A stretch of 64,000 nt of DNA. Source: Bacillota bacterium (GTDB taxonomy: Bacteria > Bacillota > Ch66). The notes under the pieces were generated by a model. It made no database searches, was not told the origin of the DNA, and saw only the letters and a program-made list of their open reading frames with translations. Shown here piece by piece: positions 1 to 8,323 of the stretch (positions are counted from its first letter, which is position 1; every line of letters starts with the position of its first letter). The translations under genes were made by a program, and so were the position numbers. The stretch is from contig JABLXP010000002.1 in NCBI GenBank assembly GCA_013178045.1, positions 153,023-217,022 on the forward strand, in the 5' to 3' direction.

Positions 1-440
1 GTGTTGGTCTAGATGTGGTTGAGGTTCCCGGCGCCACTGGCAACATTACCACCAATTTCAAAGGCAAGGCTCTGGCTGCGCTTGCTGAACTTAAGCGGGG
101 CCAAGATTTTGTCTACATACATATTGAGGCCCCGGATGAGGCCGGCCATCGAGGTGAACTGGAGACAAAGATCAAGGCCATCGAAGAGGTTGATGAAAAA
201 GTACTGGGAGTACTCCTGGATGGCTTGCAAGAGTATGATGACTATAAGGTTTTGCTCCTGCCGGATCACCCAACTCCCTTGAGCGTACGTACCCACGTGG
301 CGGAAGAAGTACCTTTCTTGATTTACCAAAAATCCCGCCCGCTAAGCAGCGGGGTTAGTGGTTTTGACGAAGACTCTGCCCGGGCAACGGGGCTCAGGTT
401 TGAGCATGGCCACCAGTTGATGAGTTATTTTATTCGTTAA
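1..440 (+). CDS. 2,3-bisphosphoglycerate-independent phosphoglycerate mutase (ApgM-type), C-terminal part
   Basis: The reading frame is open at the left edge of the window, so only about the last 145 residues are present. They contain VVEVPGATG, an AGHRGE segment, a PDHPTPLSVRTH metal-ligand stretch and the C-terminal FEHGHQLMSYF. These are typical of the archaeal-type cofactor-independent phosphoglycerate mutase, an alkaline-phosphatase-superfamily enzyme that interconverts 3- and 2-phosphoglycerate. Some bacterial members of this family are annotated as putative homoserine kinases, and the fragment cannot separate the two. A tRNA gene on the same strand follows after about 220 bases. Confidence 0.8.
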   Translation, partial: VGLDVVEVPGATGNITTNFKGKALAALAELKRGQDFVYIHIEAPDEAGHRGELETKIKAIEEVDEKVLGVLLDGLQEYDDYKVLLLPDHPTPLSVRTHVAEEVPFLIYQKSRPLSSGVSGFDEDSARATGLRFEHGHQLMSYFIR

Positions 441-618
441 TCGTATGGCTTTACTTCAGAATTTCGCAAGCGCTCTAGGTGTTCACGGAGAGTTTTTTGC
501 TTTTGTATTGTTGCCTCTCGTAAATAACCGGAAAAAAACACCAAAGTGACATTTTCAAGAGAATATTTCAAGGTGACATTATCACAGAATGAACACACCA
601 CCAACCCGGGACTTGACC

Positions 619-647
619 TTGACATTAGGGTGCTTTCCTGGTAAAAT
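619..647 (+). promoter_or_regulatory. Sigma-70/SigA-type promoter for tRNA-Pro
   Basis: A perfect -35 TTGACA (619-624), a 17-base spacer and a -10 TAAAAT (642-647) lie just upstream of the tRNA. The predicted start near 654 is only about five bases before the mature tRNA. Confidence 0.75.
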
Positions 648-658
648 AACTGATGCGT

Positions 659-736
659 CGGGGCGTAGCTCAGCTTGGCTAGAGCGCTTGCTTGGGGTGC
701 AAGAGGCCGGGTGTTCAAATCACCTCGCTCCGACCA
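659..736 (+). tRNA. tRNA-Pro(GGG)
   Basis: The sequence folds as a cloverleaf. The acceptor stem CGGGGCG pairs with CGCTCCG, the D-arm has GCTC/GAGC, the anticodon stem is CTTGC/GCAAG with loop TTGGGGT (anticodon GGG), and the T-arm carries TTCAAAT. The discriminator is A and the CCA end is encoded. Confidence 0.95.
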
Positions 737-792
737 TTTCTATTTTAATTTTATTTCTGCTTTTTCTCAGACAGGGCATAAGAGTAAACAAA

Positions 793-820
793 AAGGGTGG
801 CTGTTTATTCAGTCACCCTT
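793..820 (+). terminator. Hairpin terminator after tRNA-Pro
   Basis: An 11-bp stem (793-803 with 810-820, one G-U pair) closes a six-base loop. The T-tract behind it is weak (gatattt), so termination efficiency is uncertain. Confidence 0.5.
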
Positions 821-959
821 GATATTTCTAAACCAAAACTGATAACTGCCAATCGGTTATAATAGTACTTTTTGTTAAGAAACTATAATTATTATTTCTT
901 TTGGTAATAATAAGAATGTTAAGGTTGTATATTTATATTTATTGGTGATTTAAGTTAAG

Positions 960-1544
960 ATGCAAGATCAGTTTGAGCAATTTTGGGCACAAGACTTGAA
1001 AGAAAAACGGAAAGTTATCAGTGGAGCACGCCACAGAGCATCAAGGCTGGGCAGAGTCGGGCGGATGCGGCTGCCCGCTGATTGTATGGATCGTAAACAA
1101 AGAAAAGAATATATGAAGCCAGGAGAGGTGAAGGTTTATAACATGTATGATAATGTTATTCCTAAAGAAGAATTTGGGTCTTTGCCCGTAGAAAAGCAGA
1201 GGGAACTCCTGCTCAAGTGGCGGGATGATCCGCGAATTGGGGTCAAGGGGATTATTGAATCATGGAATGTTTCCCGGGGGACGTATTATAAGAAAACGAA
1301 AGAACTTGGCCTATCTTTCTCAAAAATGAGAGAGAAGCGAACTGCGACAAAAACTAAAGAGCAGGCCCAAGAACTTTCTTCCAATACCGTTCATATAATA
1401 GAGGAAAAATTGATTAACCGGTTTGCCCTGCAGCTAGAAGGAGAGTATGAGGGCCGTTGTTTAACAGATCGCCTGGAAAAATTGGGCTTAATTCTGAATA
1501 GCGAAGCTAAGTATATGATTAGTATCCAAATTATTGAATTATAG
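960..1544 (+). CDS. Unrecognised protein with HTH-like segment
   Basis: I do not recognise this 194-residue protein. It is rich in Lys/Arg/Glu and has no signal peptide or membrane segment. The middle reads GIIESWNVSRGTYYKKTKEL (about residues 97-116), which resembles a helix-turn-helix as in recombinase or phage DNA-binding proteins; the basic N-terminal third would also suit nucleic-acid binding. The ATG at 960 has no good ribosome site. An internal ATG at 1143 is preceded by AGGAGAGGTG-like purines, so the real start could be later. A convincing terminator follows. It is a single-gene unit, so neighbours give no hint of function. Confidence 0.55.
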   Translation: MQDQFEQFWAQDLKEKRKVISGARHRASRLGRVGRMRLPADCMDRKQRKEYMKPGEVKVYNMYDNVIPKEEFGSLPVEKQRELLLKWRDDPRIGVKGIIESWNVSRGTYYKKTKELGLSFSKMREKRTATKTKEQAQELSSNTVHIIEEKLINRFALQLEGEYEGRCLTDRLEKLGLILNSEAKYMISIQIIEL

Positions 1545-1560
1545 TTTATTTGAATTTAAG

Positions 1561-1586
1561 CCTTTCTCGGTTGGAGAAGGGTTTTT
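1561..1586 (+). terminator. Rho-independent terminator
   Basis: The stem CCTTTCTC pairs with GAGAAGGG and is followed by five T residues. It lies between convergent genes and would end transcription of the unknown gene upstream. Confidence 0.75.
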
Positions 1587-1602
1587 CATTATTTTTGTCT
1601 TC

Positions 1603-1806
1603 TCAAAACAGCGTCTCCCAGAGCAACCAGATGCTTAGTATGGCTAAAACCACGGCCATAACTAAGCGAAGGCAGCCAAAGCGATGAAGCCGAAAATCGA
1701 TCGCATCATGGATGATGAGCGCTCCGATTTTTAGGGTAACGATTTGGATAATTCCAATGATTAAAACGGCTAACCCAATGAATAAGTGACTCAGTTGGCT
1801 TTTCAA
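1603..1806 (-). CDS. Small two-helix membrane protein, hypothetical
   Basis: This 67-residue protein has two hydrophobic helices (about residues 8-30 and 47-64) joined by a short loop with His and Arg residues. I do not recognise the family. The start is a TTG, chosen because GGAGGGG lies seven bases upstream on the minus strand, which is strong support for translation. It stands alone and faces the gene on its left. Possible roles such as a stress or assembly protein are guesses. Confidence 0.6.
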   Translation of the reverse strand: MKSQLSHLFIGLAVLIIGIIQIVTLKIGALIIHDAIDFRLHRFGCLRLVMAVVLAILSIWLLWETLF

Positions 1807-2024
1807 TACACTACCCCTCCGACGGCGTAAACAAAGCCCATCTACACAAGAATTCTCCTAATCCCAAAGAAATATTCAAACCAAACTAAAACTTATTGAA
1901 TATTATAGTCAGGTGGACCTACTTGTGGTAAAATTAGGTGGTACCAGTTGTTTGAACGCGCTCAAAATGGAGATGCTACCGGCAGTCTATCAGCGTGAGC
2001 GGAAAATACAAGGGGGGAGCTTGA

Positions 2025-2816
2025 ATGCGTTGGGCCAGGTTCAAAACTGAAAATCAAGAGTATTATGGAGTAGTGGAAGGGCAACGGGTTGAAAGAATCG
2101 AGGGTTCCATGTTTGGTGAGTATCAACTGACCGGTCAATCGTATAAACTAGAGGAGGTGAGATTATTATCTCCATGTTTACCTGGCAAAATCATCTGTGT
2201 CGGGCTGAATTACGCCGATCACGCCCGGGAGTTTAACCTGACCCCACCTGAAGAACCAGTGCTTTTTTTAAAGCCGCCGACTACGGTGATTGGACCCGAC
2301 GATGACATTGTTTATCCCAAGATGAGCCGGCGGGTCGATTTCGAGGCTGAGCTAGGAGTAATCATTAAAGAAGTTACTCGTGCGGTGTCGGTCAACGAGG
2401 CTAGCCAGAAGATTTTTGGTTTTACCTGTGCCAATGATGTCACGGCTAGGGATTTGCAGAAGAAAGATGGCCAGTGGACCCGGGCCAAGTCATTTGATAC
2501 ATTTTGTCCTTTAGGACCGTTTATTGTCACTGATGTCGACCCACAGAGTTTGGCGATTTCATTAACCCTAAATGGGCAAAGAAAACAGTTCTCGAACACC
2601 TCGCAGATGATTTTTTCCGTTAACCAACTGGTCAGTTTTGTATCGCATATTATGACGTTATTGCCTGGTGATGTTCTGCTTACGGGCACTCCCAGCGGTG
2701 TTGGGCCGGTACAGCCCGGAGATGAAGTTGTGGTAGAAATCGAGGGTATTGGAACATTGAAAAACCGCGTAGTTATGGGAAAAAATCAAGTTGAAAATTT
2801 CGTTGACAAAGAGTGA
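2025..2816 (+). CDS. Fumarylacetoacetate hydrolase (FAH) family protein
   Basis: A 263-residue cytosolic enzyme of the FAH superfamily, which includes fumarylpyruvate hydrolases, acylpyruvases, oxaloacetate decarboxylases and hydroxyhepta-dienedioate isomerases. The small N-terminal domain is followed by the FAH core: CVGLNYADHAREF, LFLKPPTTVIGP, the metal-binding VDFEAELGVII (two acidic ligands), ANDVTARDLQ, and LLPGDVLLTGTPSGVGP near the C terminus. The ATG follows a GGGGGAG ribosome site. Family members of this size act on 2-oxo acids or diketo acids, but the substrate cannot be told from sequence. The promoter of the next gene overlaps its last codons. Confidence 0.88.
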   Translation: MRWARFKTENQEYYGVVEGQRVERIEGSMFGEYQLTGQSYKLEEVRLLSPCLPGKIICVGLNYADHAREFNLTPPEEPVLFLKPPTTVIGPDDDIVYPKMSRRVDFEAELGVIIKEVTRAVSVNEASQKIFGFTCANDVTARDLQKKDGQWTRAKSFDTFCPLGPFIVTDVDPQSLAISLTLNGQRKQFSNTSQMIFSVNQLVSFVSHIMTLLPGDVLLTGTPSGVGPVQPGDEVVVEIEGIGTLKNRVVMGKNQVENFVDKE

Positions 2817-2830
2817 GAATGTGCTAAAAT
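2803..2830 (+). promoter_or_regulatory. Sigma-70/SigA-type promoter for speH
   Basis: TTGACA (2803-2808), a 16-base spacer and TAAAAT (2825-2830) overlap the end of the FAH gene. The predicted start near 2837 falls right in front of the leader hairpin at 2841-2886. Confidence 0.65.
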
Positions 2831-2840
2831 TTAATTTGAT

Positions 2841-2886
2841 TGGAATTTGGATTCCGAACATTTTTTTGTTCAGGATTTAAATTCCA
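2841..2886 (+). other. Leader hairpin in speH 5' UTR
   Basis: TGGAATTT (2841-2848) pairs with AAATTCCA (2879-2886), with inner TCC/GGA and GAAC/GTTC pairs around a T-rich loop. It sits at the 5' end of the predicted transcript and could stabilise or regulate it. No known riboswitch consensus is seen. Confidence 0.45.
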
Positions 2887-2914
2887 TCGTATTTTCTCGA
2901 ATAAGGGAGGTAGG

Positions 2915-3298
2915 ATGACCATGAGTGCATTAGGCCGCCACATTTTAGCCGAAATTTATGGTTGCAGATTTGATGTTCTAAATGACATCAAAAAAGTCGA
3001 AGAAATTATGATTAATGCGGCTCTGGAAGCAGGCGCTGAGGTCCGCGAGTATGTCTTTCAAAAGTTTAGTCCCCAGGGGGTCAGTGGGGTTGTCGTTATT
3101 TCGGAATCCCATCTGGCGATACACACCTGGCCGGAACTGGGTTATGCGGCGGTGGATGTATTTACCTGTGGGGACAGAGTGGATCCTTGGGATGCTTGCA
3201 ACTACCTGGTTGATAAGTTCCAAGCGGGTCACATGACTGCTACTGAAATGAAGCGCGGAATTATGGAAACTCCTCATAAGGTAGCGGTAAATTTATAG
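2915..3298 (+). CDS. speH: S-adenosylmethionine decarboxylase proenzyme
   Basis: This enzyme decarboxylates S-adenosylmethionine to supply aminopropyl groups for spermidine. It is a short, self-processing pyruvoyl enzyme: the proenzyme is cut inside [13 protein letters not shown], and the Ser of the ESH triplet becomes the pyruvoyl group. That Ser is residue 65 from the ATG at 2915, or 63 from the in-frame ATG at 2921, which matches the usual numbering. AAGGGAGG stands a few bases before 2915. The AVDVFTCG motif with the active-site Cys is present. Upstream in-frame codons back to 2840 lie inside the leader hairpin and are not used. Confidence 0.93.
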   Translation: MTMSALGRHILAEIYGCRFDVLNDIKKVEEIMINAALEAGAEVREYVFQKFSPQGVSGVVVISESHLAIHTWPELGYAAVDVFTCGDRVDPWDACNYLVDKFQAGHMTATEMKRGIMETPHKVAVNL

Positions 3299-3346
3299 GA
3301 GGGATATTTATTCTAGCCCACAGTAAAATGAATAAAGGTTAGCGTG

Positions 3347-3394
3347 AGCCCAAACACGATGATAAGAATGGAGTGTTCGGGCTTATTGCTTTTT
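3347..3394 (+). terminator. Probable terminator of speH
   Basis: AGCCC-x-AACAC (3347-3357) pairs with GTGTT-x-GGGCT (3373-3383), with a single A/C mismatch; a run of five T residues ends at 3394. Confidence 0.5.
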
Positions 3395-3505
3395 GTGCGG
3401 GAAATATAAATGAGAAATATTCCCAGGTGATTGGGGTTGTCAGGGCAGGATTTTTGTACGAAAATGTAGAATAGCATACTGCTGTATGGAAAAGGGGGAG
3501 TATTG

Positions 3506-4288
3506 ATGCCCGGTGTCTGGGAAACCTTGCGGCCAGAACTATTATTAGTCAAGCAGCGGATGAACAAGGAACTGCAACTGAAGACAGGGCCAGTGTCGAA
3601 TTTTTTGGAGTTGGATTTAGATACTACTCCCCTGTTGGTACTGCCTGCTCTGGTCATTCTCAGTGCCCGGGCCTATGGCTATACCCACCCGCGGGTGACG
3701 TGTATGGCTGGTGTAGTGCAAATGATGTTTTTAGCTGCTTCGATCCACAATGAGGTCCCTGATGATGGTGAGAGGTTGAACGGCGATCCGTTGGTGGCTG
3801 ATCGAGAAAGGTCCCAATTTTCCGTGCTGATCGGGGATTATATTTATGGGAAAGTGCTGCGCCTGTTGTGTGAAGCCGATTGTGTGGAGATGCTCCCGTG
3901 GCTGGCGGGGGTGATTTGTGAAATGAATGAGGCCGCTATGGTTCGCCTCCAGGCGGAGAAAACGGGGCGGATCAACCTGGAAATCCAGCTAGAAATTTTA
4001 CGTCGGGAGTTTGCTGTTTTATTTGGTGCGGCGTGCCGGATCGGGGCAATCCTGGCTGGGGCAGCGGATGAACAGATTCTTAACCTGATCCGGGTCGGAG
4101 AAAATCTAGGGATGGTCCTCGGGATTCGCGAGCGACAGTTGGATGGGCAGTTACTTGCCCAGTACATTGAAGAAGCGCGGCGGGGAATCACCCAGGTGAC
4201 TTCCGATTGGGGGCGGGAAATGCTGGAAGCGGGATTAAAAATTTTGGCCAGCCCTCGCGGACAGATGGTTCAAACTTTGGCGGGTTAA
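3506..4288 (+). CDS. Polyprenyl-synthetase-like protein lacking both Asp-rich motifs
   Basis: The 260-residue helical protein has the overall plan of a trans-prenyl diphosphate synthase. Where the first DDxxD is expected it reads IHNEVPDDGE, and where FQxxDDxLD should be it reads LGIRERQLDG. Binding of two magnesium-diphosphate groups therefore looks impaired, and it is probably not an active synthase by itself. It heads the quinone operon, which ends in an intact polyprenyl synthase, so a regulatory or heteromeric partner role is possible, as in two-component heptaprenyl synthases; this is inference. The ATG at 3506 follows AAGGGGGAG. Confidence 0.7.
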   Translation: MPGVWETLRPELLLVKQRMNKELQLKTGPVSNFLELDLDTTPLLVLPALVILSARAYGYTHPRVTCMAGVVQMMFLAASIHNEVPDDGERLNGDPLVADRERSQFSVLIGDYIYGKVLRLLCEADCVEMLPWLAGVICEMNEAAMVRLQAEKTGRINLEIQLEILRREFAVLFGAACRIGAILAGAADEQILNLIRVGENLGMVLGIRERQLDGQLLAQYIEEARRGITQVTSDWGREMLEAGLKILASPRGQMVQTLAG

Positions 4289-4319
4289 CATCCTGTCGAT
4301 GAAGGAGTTGTGACGACTG

Positions 4320-5765
4320 ATGGCGTATCAGGATCTGCGGGAATTCATCCAGGTGTTAGAAAAACGTGGCTTGTTAAGACGAATTACGACCGAAGTGGAC
4401 CCAGTCTTAGAGATTACGGAGATTACGGACCGAGTTTCTAAACAATTCGGTCCGGCTCTTTTATTTGAAAACGTCAAAGGTTCGGACTTCCCGGTGTTAA
4501 TTAATGCCTTTGGTTCGTACGAACGGATGAACCTGGCCCTTCAGGTGAACAGTCTGGAGGAAATAGCAGATGAAATATTAAGTTTTATTCAAATGGAGGT
4601 TCCTACGTCTTTATTGGGCAAGCTGCGGACTTTGCCCAAACTGGCCCAAGTTTCTTCCTTCCTACCCAAGCTGGTTAAGTCTGGACCATGTAAAGAAGTT
4701 ATTGTTAAAGAAGGACCATTCCTGGACAAACTACCAATTTTAAAGTGCTGGCCGGGTGATGGAGGCAAGTTTATTACTCTGCCGATGGTTTTTACCAAAG
4801 ATCCGGAAACTGGTCGGCGCAACGTGGGGATGTACCGGCTGCAGGTCTATGACGGCCAGACTACGGGGATGCACTGGCATATCCACCATGATGGGGCAGA
4901 AAACTATAGGCGAACCTGCCGGCAGGGGAAAGCCATGGAAGTGGCGGTAGCCCTGGGGAGTGATCCCGCCGTGATTTACTCAGCCACAGCCCCGCTGCCT
5001 AAAGATATTGACGAAATGCTGTTTGCGGGATTCTTGCGTAAACAGCCGGTGGAGCTGGTTAAGTGCGAGACGGTTGATCTTGAGGTGCCAGCCAATGCGG
5101 AGATCGTGCTGGAGGGTTATGTTGACCCTGAAGATAGACGGCTGGAGGGACCCTTTGGTGACCACACTGGGTACTACTCTCTGGCCGATTACTATCCAGT
5201 CTTTCACATCACCTGCATGACACACCGTCGTAATCCGATCTACCCTACGACCATTGTGGGTAAACCGCCGATGGAAGACTGTTTTTTTGGTAAGGCAACG
5301 GAAAGAATCTTTTTACCTCTGCTCAAGCTTAACCTGCCAGAAGTGGTTGATATGAACCTGCCCCTGGAAGGTGTATTTCACAACTGTGCGATCATTTCGA
5401 TCCGCAAGAGTTATCCCGGACACGCCAAGAAAGTCATGAGCGCCATCTGGGGAATGGGGCAGATGATGTTCACCAAGTTTATAATTGTGGTAGACGAACA
5501 TATTAACGTCCATAATATTTCTGAAGTTATGTGGAAAGTCTTTAATAACGTTGATCCTCGGCGGGACGTGATGGTGGTGGATGGCCCGCTTGACGCTCTG
5601 GATCATTCTTCACCTTTGGCGCATTTGGGGGCGAAAATGGGCATCGACGCCACCAAAAAATGGGCGAGTGAGGGACACCCGCGTGAATGGCCCGATGAGA
5701 TCATCATGTTACCTGAGATTAAAGAATTGGTCGATAGAAAGTGGCAGGAATATGGGCTGGAATAA
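4320..5765 (+). CDS. UbiD-family decarboxylase (menaquinone pathway, MqnL-like)
   Basis: UbiD enzymes use prenylated FMN to remove a carboxyl group from aromatic or unsaturated acids. This 481-residue protein is full length. It has the N-terminal DLREFIQVLEKRG, the prFMN/metal region with GMHWHIHHDGAENYR (about residues 181-195), EGPFGDHTGYY with a conserved acidic residue, and the C-terminal HLGAKMGIDATKKW. The partner UbiX, which makes prFMN, and a UbiA prenyltransferase lie directly downstream. In the futalosine route this trio acts as MqnL, MqnM and MqnP on naphthoate intermediates, the most likely role here. The UbiA start overlaps the last codons. Confidence 0.88.
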   Translation: MAYQDLREFIQVLEKRGLLRRITTEVDPVLEITEITDRVSKQFGPALLFENVKGSDFPVLINAFGSYERMNLALQVNSLEEIADEILSFIQMEVPTSLLGKLRTLPKLAQVSSFLPKLVKSGPCKEVIVKEGPFLDKLPILKCWPGDGGKFITLPMVFTKDPETGRRNVGMYRLQVYDGQTTGMHWHIHHDGAENYRRTCRQGKAMEVAVALGSDPAVIYSATAPLPKDIDEMLFAGFLRKQPVELVKCETVDLEVPANAEIVLEGYVDPEDRRLEGPFGDHTGYYSLADYYPVFHITCMTHRRNPIYPTTIVGKPPMEDCFFGKATERIFLPLLKLNLPEVVDMNLPLEGVFHNCAIISIRKSYPGHAKKVMSAIWGMGQMMFTKFIIVVDEHINVHNISEVMWKVFNNVDPRRDVMVVDGPLDALDHSSPLAHLGAKMGIDATKKWASEGHPREWPDEIIMLPEIKELVDRKWQEYGLE

Positions 5766-6606
5766 GGTAGTTATTTTCTTACGGCTGATCGATTTTGAGC
5801 ATACTCTGTTCGCATTACCTTTTGCTTATTTAGGGGCATTTTTAGCGGTTGGTGGCGTGCCGACTGCCCATGATTTCTGGTGGATCACCGCCGCTATGGT
5901 TGGTGCCCGAACGGCAGCCCTGGCCCTGAACCGGTTGATTGATCGGCACATTGATGCGCGCAATCCCCGCACCGCCAACTGGATTTTGCCCCGGGGGTTG
6001 ATCGGTCTGCCAGTTGTTTATCTAGCCATCGTTTTATCCCTGGCTTTACTTTTTATCGCGGCGGCCCATTTGAACCCGCTTTGTTTAAAGCTGGCACCGG
6101 CGGCAGTTTTTGTCCTGGTAATCTATTCTTATACAAAGCGGTTTACATGGGCCTGTCACCTGGTCCTGGGTTTCGCGATTGGGCTGGGGCCGGTCGGGAG
6201 CTGGATCGCCATCACGGCCAGATTTGATTGGCCAGCCATCCTGCTGGGGGCGGCTGTCGCCTTGTGGGTAGCAGGTTTTGACGCTATGTATGCCTGCCAG
6301 GATGAGGAATTTGACCGGCAAGAAGGACTGTATTCTCTGCCGGCCCGTTTTGGCACGGCCAGAACTTTGCAGATTACCGCGGGATTCCATCTGTTTACTG
6401 TCTTGTTGCTGGTGGCGGTGGGAGTTACGCTAGGCCTGGGCTGGTTGTACTACATGGGTGTCGGGATTGCTGCGGGAGTGTTAATCTACGAACATTTACT
6501 TGTTTCCCCTGGTGACCTGTCGAAGATGAATACGGCGGCTTTTCGCCTGAATCGTTATGTCAGTACAATTATTTTTGTCTTTACCTTGGTTGATATGTTC
6601 AAGTAG
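5752..6606 (+). CDS. UbiA-family prenyltransferase (MqnP-like)
   Basis: This integral membrane enzyme attaches a polyprenyl chain to an aromatic ring, here probably a naphthoate in menaquinone synthesis. The 284 residues form about eight to nine hydrophobic helices. Both Asp-rich motifs are present: NRLIDRHIDARN (residues about 60-71) and YACQDEEFDRQEG in the middle. The ATG at 5752 overlaps the UbiD gene by 14 bases, suggesting coupled translation. Codons further upstream in this frame lie inside UbiD and are not used. Members of this size next to UbiD and UbiX are usually assigned to the futalosine menaquinone pathway. Confidence 0.88.
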   Translation: MGWNKVVIFLRLIDFEHTLFALPFAYLGAFLAVGGVPTAHDFWWITAAMVGARTAALALNRLIDRHIDARNPRTANWILPRGLIGLPVVYLAIVLSLALLFIAAAHLNPLCLKLAPAAVFVLVIYSYTKRFTWACHLVLGFAIGLGPVGSWIAITARFDWPAILLGAAVALWVAGFDAMYACQDEEFDRQEGLYSLPARFGTARTLQITAGFHLFTVLLLVAVGVTLGLGWLYYMGVGIAAGVLIYEHLLVSPGDLSKMNTAAFRLNRYVSTIIFVFTLVDMFK

Positions 6607-6623
6607 CTAAAGGAGGCTTTTAT

Positions 6624-7262
6624 TTGTCCAAAATAATTGTGGCAATTACCGGTGCCAGTGGCTCAATCTACGGTCGTCGGTTGCTGGAGGTGCTGGCCGG
6701 CAAAGGGCATACTGTCTACTTAATCATCACTGACCCGGGACGGCAGGTATTGAGTAAAGAACTGGGGATGGTTTTTCCCCGTGAGGTTGAAGCGGCTCAA
6801 GAACAATTAGCGGCTTACTTCGGTAGCCAGGTGACGGCACTGGGGTGGCAGTATTTTGATTACCGCGATGTCGGCGCGTCTATCGCCAGTGGTTCTACGC
6901 GAACCGACGCAATGGTGGTGATCCCTTGCAGTATGGCTACTGTTGCCGCTATTGCCCATGGTTTATCGTCAAACCTTGTGGAAAGGGCGGCTGACATCAT
7001 GCTGAAGGAACGTCGACCGCTCATCGTGGTGCCGCGGGAGACCCCGGTCAACGCGATCCACTTGCGTAATATGTTAACCCTGGCTGAGTTAGGCGTGCAC
7101 GTGGTTCCAGCCATGCCTGCTTTTTATCATCAGCCCAGGACGATCAATGATCTGGTTGATTTTCTGGTGGGGCGAGTGCTCGACCTGCTGGGTATCGAGC
7201 ACCGCCTGTTCAGGCGGTGGCTGGAAATCACCAACGATGAGAAGGAATTTGAATACCCATAA
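6624..7262 (+). CDS. ubiX: UbiX flavin prenyltransferase
   Basis: UbiX joins dimethylallyl phosphate to FMN to make prenylated FMN, the cofactor of the UbiD protein encoded just upstream. The 212-residue sequence has the N-terminal nucleotide-binding AITGASGSIYGRRLLE, the IASGSTRTDAMVVIPCSM segment that binds FMN and phosphate, and PRETPVNAIHLRNM. The start is TTG with AGGAGG eight bases ahead. It lies 17 bases after the UbiA gene in the same operon. Confidence 0.92.
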   Translation: MSKIIVAITGASGSIYGRRLLEVLAGKGHTVYLIITDPGRQVLSKELGMVFPREVEAAQEQLAAYFGSQVTALGWQYFDYRDVGASIASGSTRTDAMVVIPCSMATVAAIAHGLSSNLVERAADIMLKERRPLIVVPRETPVNAIHLRNMLTLAELGVHVVPAMPAFYHQPRTINDLVDFLVGRVLDLLGIEHRLFRRWLEITNDEKEFEYP

Positions 7263-7321
7263 CGAATAAAAGTTTGAATGTACAAGATATTTATATTTTT
7301 CTTTAAGCAGGTGTATAGTGA

Positions 7322-8290
7322 ATGCAAGGCATTGGTCTATTGGCGGAAATCCAGAATGACCTGGCGGTAGTTGACCGAGAACTGTATAAATGTGTTGGCT
7401 CCCCTAATCCTCTGCTTACGGAAACTTCCACGCATTTACTGCAGGCAGGAGGCAAACGCTTACGACCTGCCTTTGTTCTTTTGGCCGGGCGGCTTTGTCA
7501 GCATTCGCTTGAGCGTTTACTGCCGCTGGCGATGGCCCTTGAGATGATCCACATGGCTAGCCTGGTGCATGACGACGTGATCGACGCTTCGCTAACTCGC
7601 CGCGGGGTGGCAACGGTGAAAGCCCAGTGGGGTAATCGTGTATCTATCCACACGGGAGACTATCTGTTTGCGAAATCGCTTGCTCTGGTATCCCAGTACA
7701 ATAACCCCCGGATTATAAAAATCCTGGCCGATGTGAGTGTAGAAATGTGCGAGGGAGAAATCCAACAGATCGCTACTGCTTTTGATACCCGGCAGAGCGT
7801 GCGTGATTATTTGTTGAGAATTAAGCGGAAGACCGCTCTGTTAATCTCGACCAGTTGTCAACTGGGTGCCATGGTTAGTGGCGCCCCAGAACGGGTGATC
7901 TGGGCCCTGACGCGTTACGGCCATTACCTGGGCATGGCCTTCCAAATCACTGATGATATTCTGGATTTAACGGCAGACGAAAAGACCTTGGGAAAACCGG
8001 TGGGCAGCGATATTCGGCAGGGAATCATTACTTTGCCCATTATCCGGGCACTGCGGACCAGTTCCGACCGCCGGCAATTGGAGCGGCTGGTAGCCAAGGT
8101 AAAGAAAACAAACCAGGACGTTGAGGATATTATTGAGCTGGTGATTGCTGCCGGCGGTGTTGACTATTCGTTTGCGGTCACCCAGGCTTACCTGGCAAAG
8201 GCAAAAGCTGAACTAGAACACCTTCCGGCTGTGCCAACCCGGCAGACCCTGGCCGAGCTCGCTGACTTTATTAATATCAGGAAATTTTAG
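7322..8290 (+). CDS. Trans-polyprenyl diphosphate synthase (menaquinone side chain)
   Basis: A soluble trans-prenyltransferase that builds the isoprenoid side chain from isopentenyl diphosphate. The 322 residues contain GGKRLRPAFVLL, the first Asp-rich motif LVHDDVIDASLTRRG and the second FQITDDILDLTADEKTLGKP, all intact. Chain length cannot be read reliably, but position after UbiD/UbiA/UbiX points to the menaquinone tail (heptaprenyl or similar). The ATG follows an AGGTG-type site. It contrasts with the degenerate paralogue at 3506, which opens the same operon. Confidence 0.9.
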   Translation: MQGIGLLAEIQNDLAVVDRELYKCVGSPNPLLTETSTHLLQAGGKRLRPAFVLLAGRLCQHSLERLLPLAMALEMIHMASLVHDDVIDASLTRRGVATVKAQWGNRVSIHTGDYLFAKSLALVSQYNNPRIIKILADVSVEMCEGEIQQIATAFDTRQSVRDYLLRIKRKTALLISTSCQLGAMVSGAPERVIWALTRYGHYLGMAFQITDDILDLTADEKTLGKPVGSDIRQGIITLPIIRALRTSSDRRQLERLVAKVKKTNQDVEDIIELVIAAGGVDYSFAVTQAYLAKAKAELEHLPAVPTRQTLAELADFINIRKF

Positions 8291-8323
8291 ACGGTAGATT
8301 TGCTGCTTTAAGGGGGCTTAAAT

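Noticed and set aside
589..822. 77-codon frame across the tRNA-Pro gene
   Set aside because: It runs through the promoter, the tRNA and its terminator and has no ribosome site.
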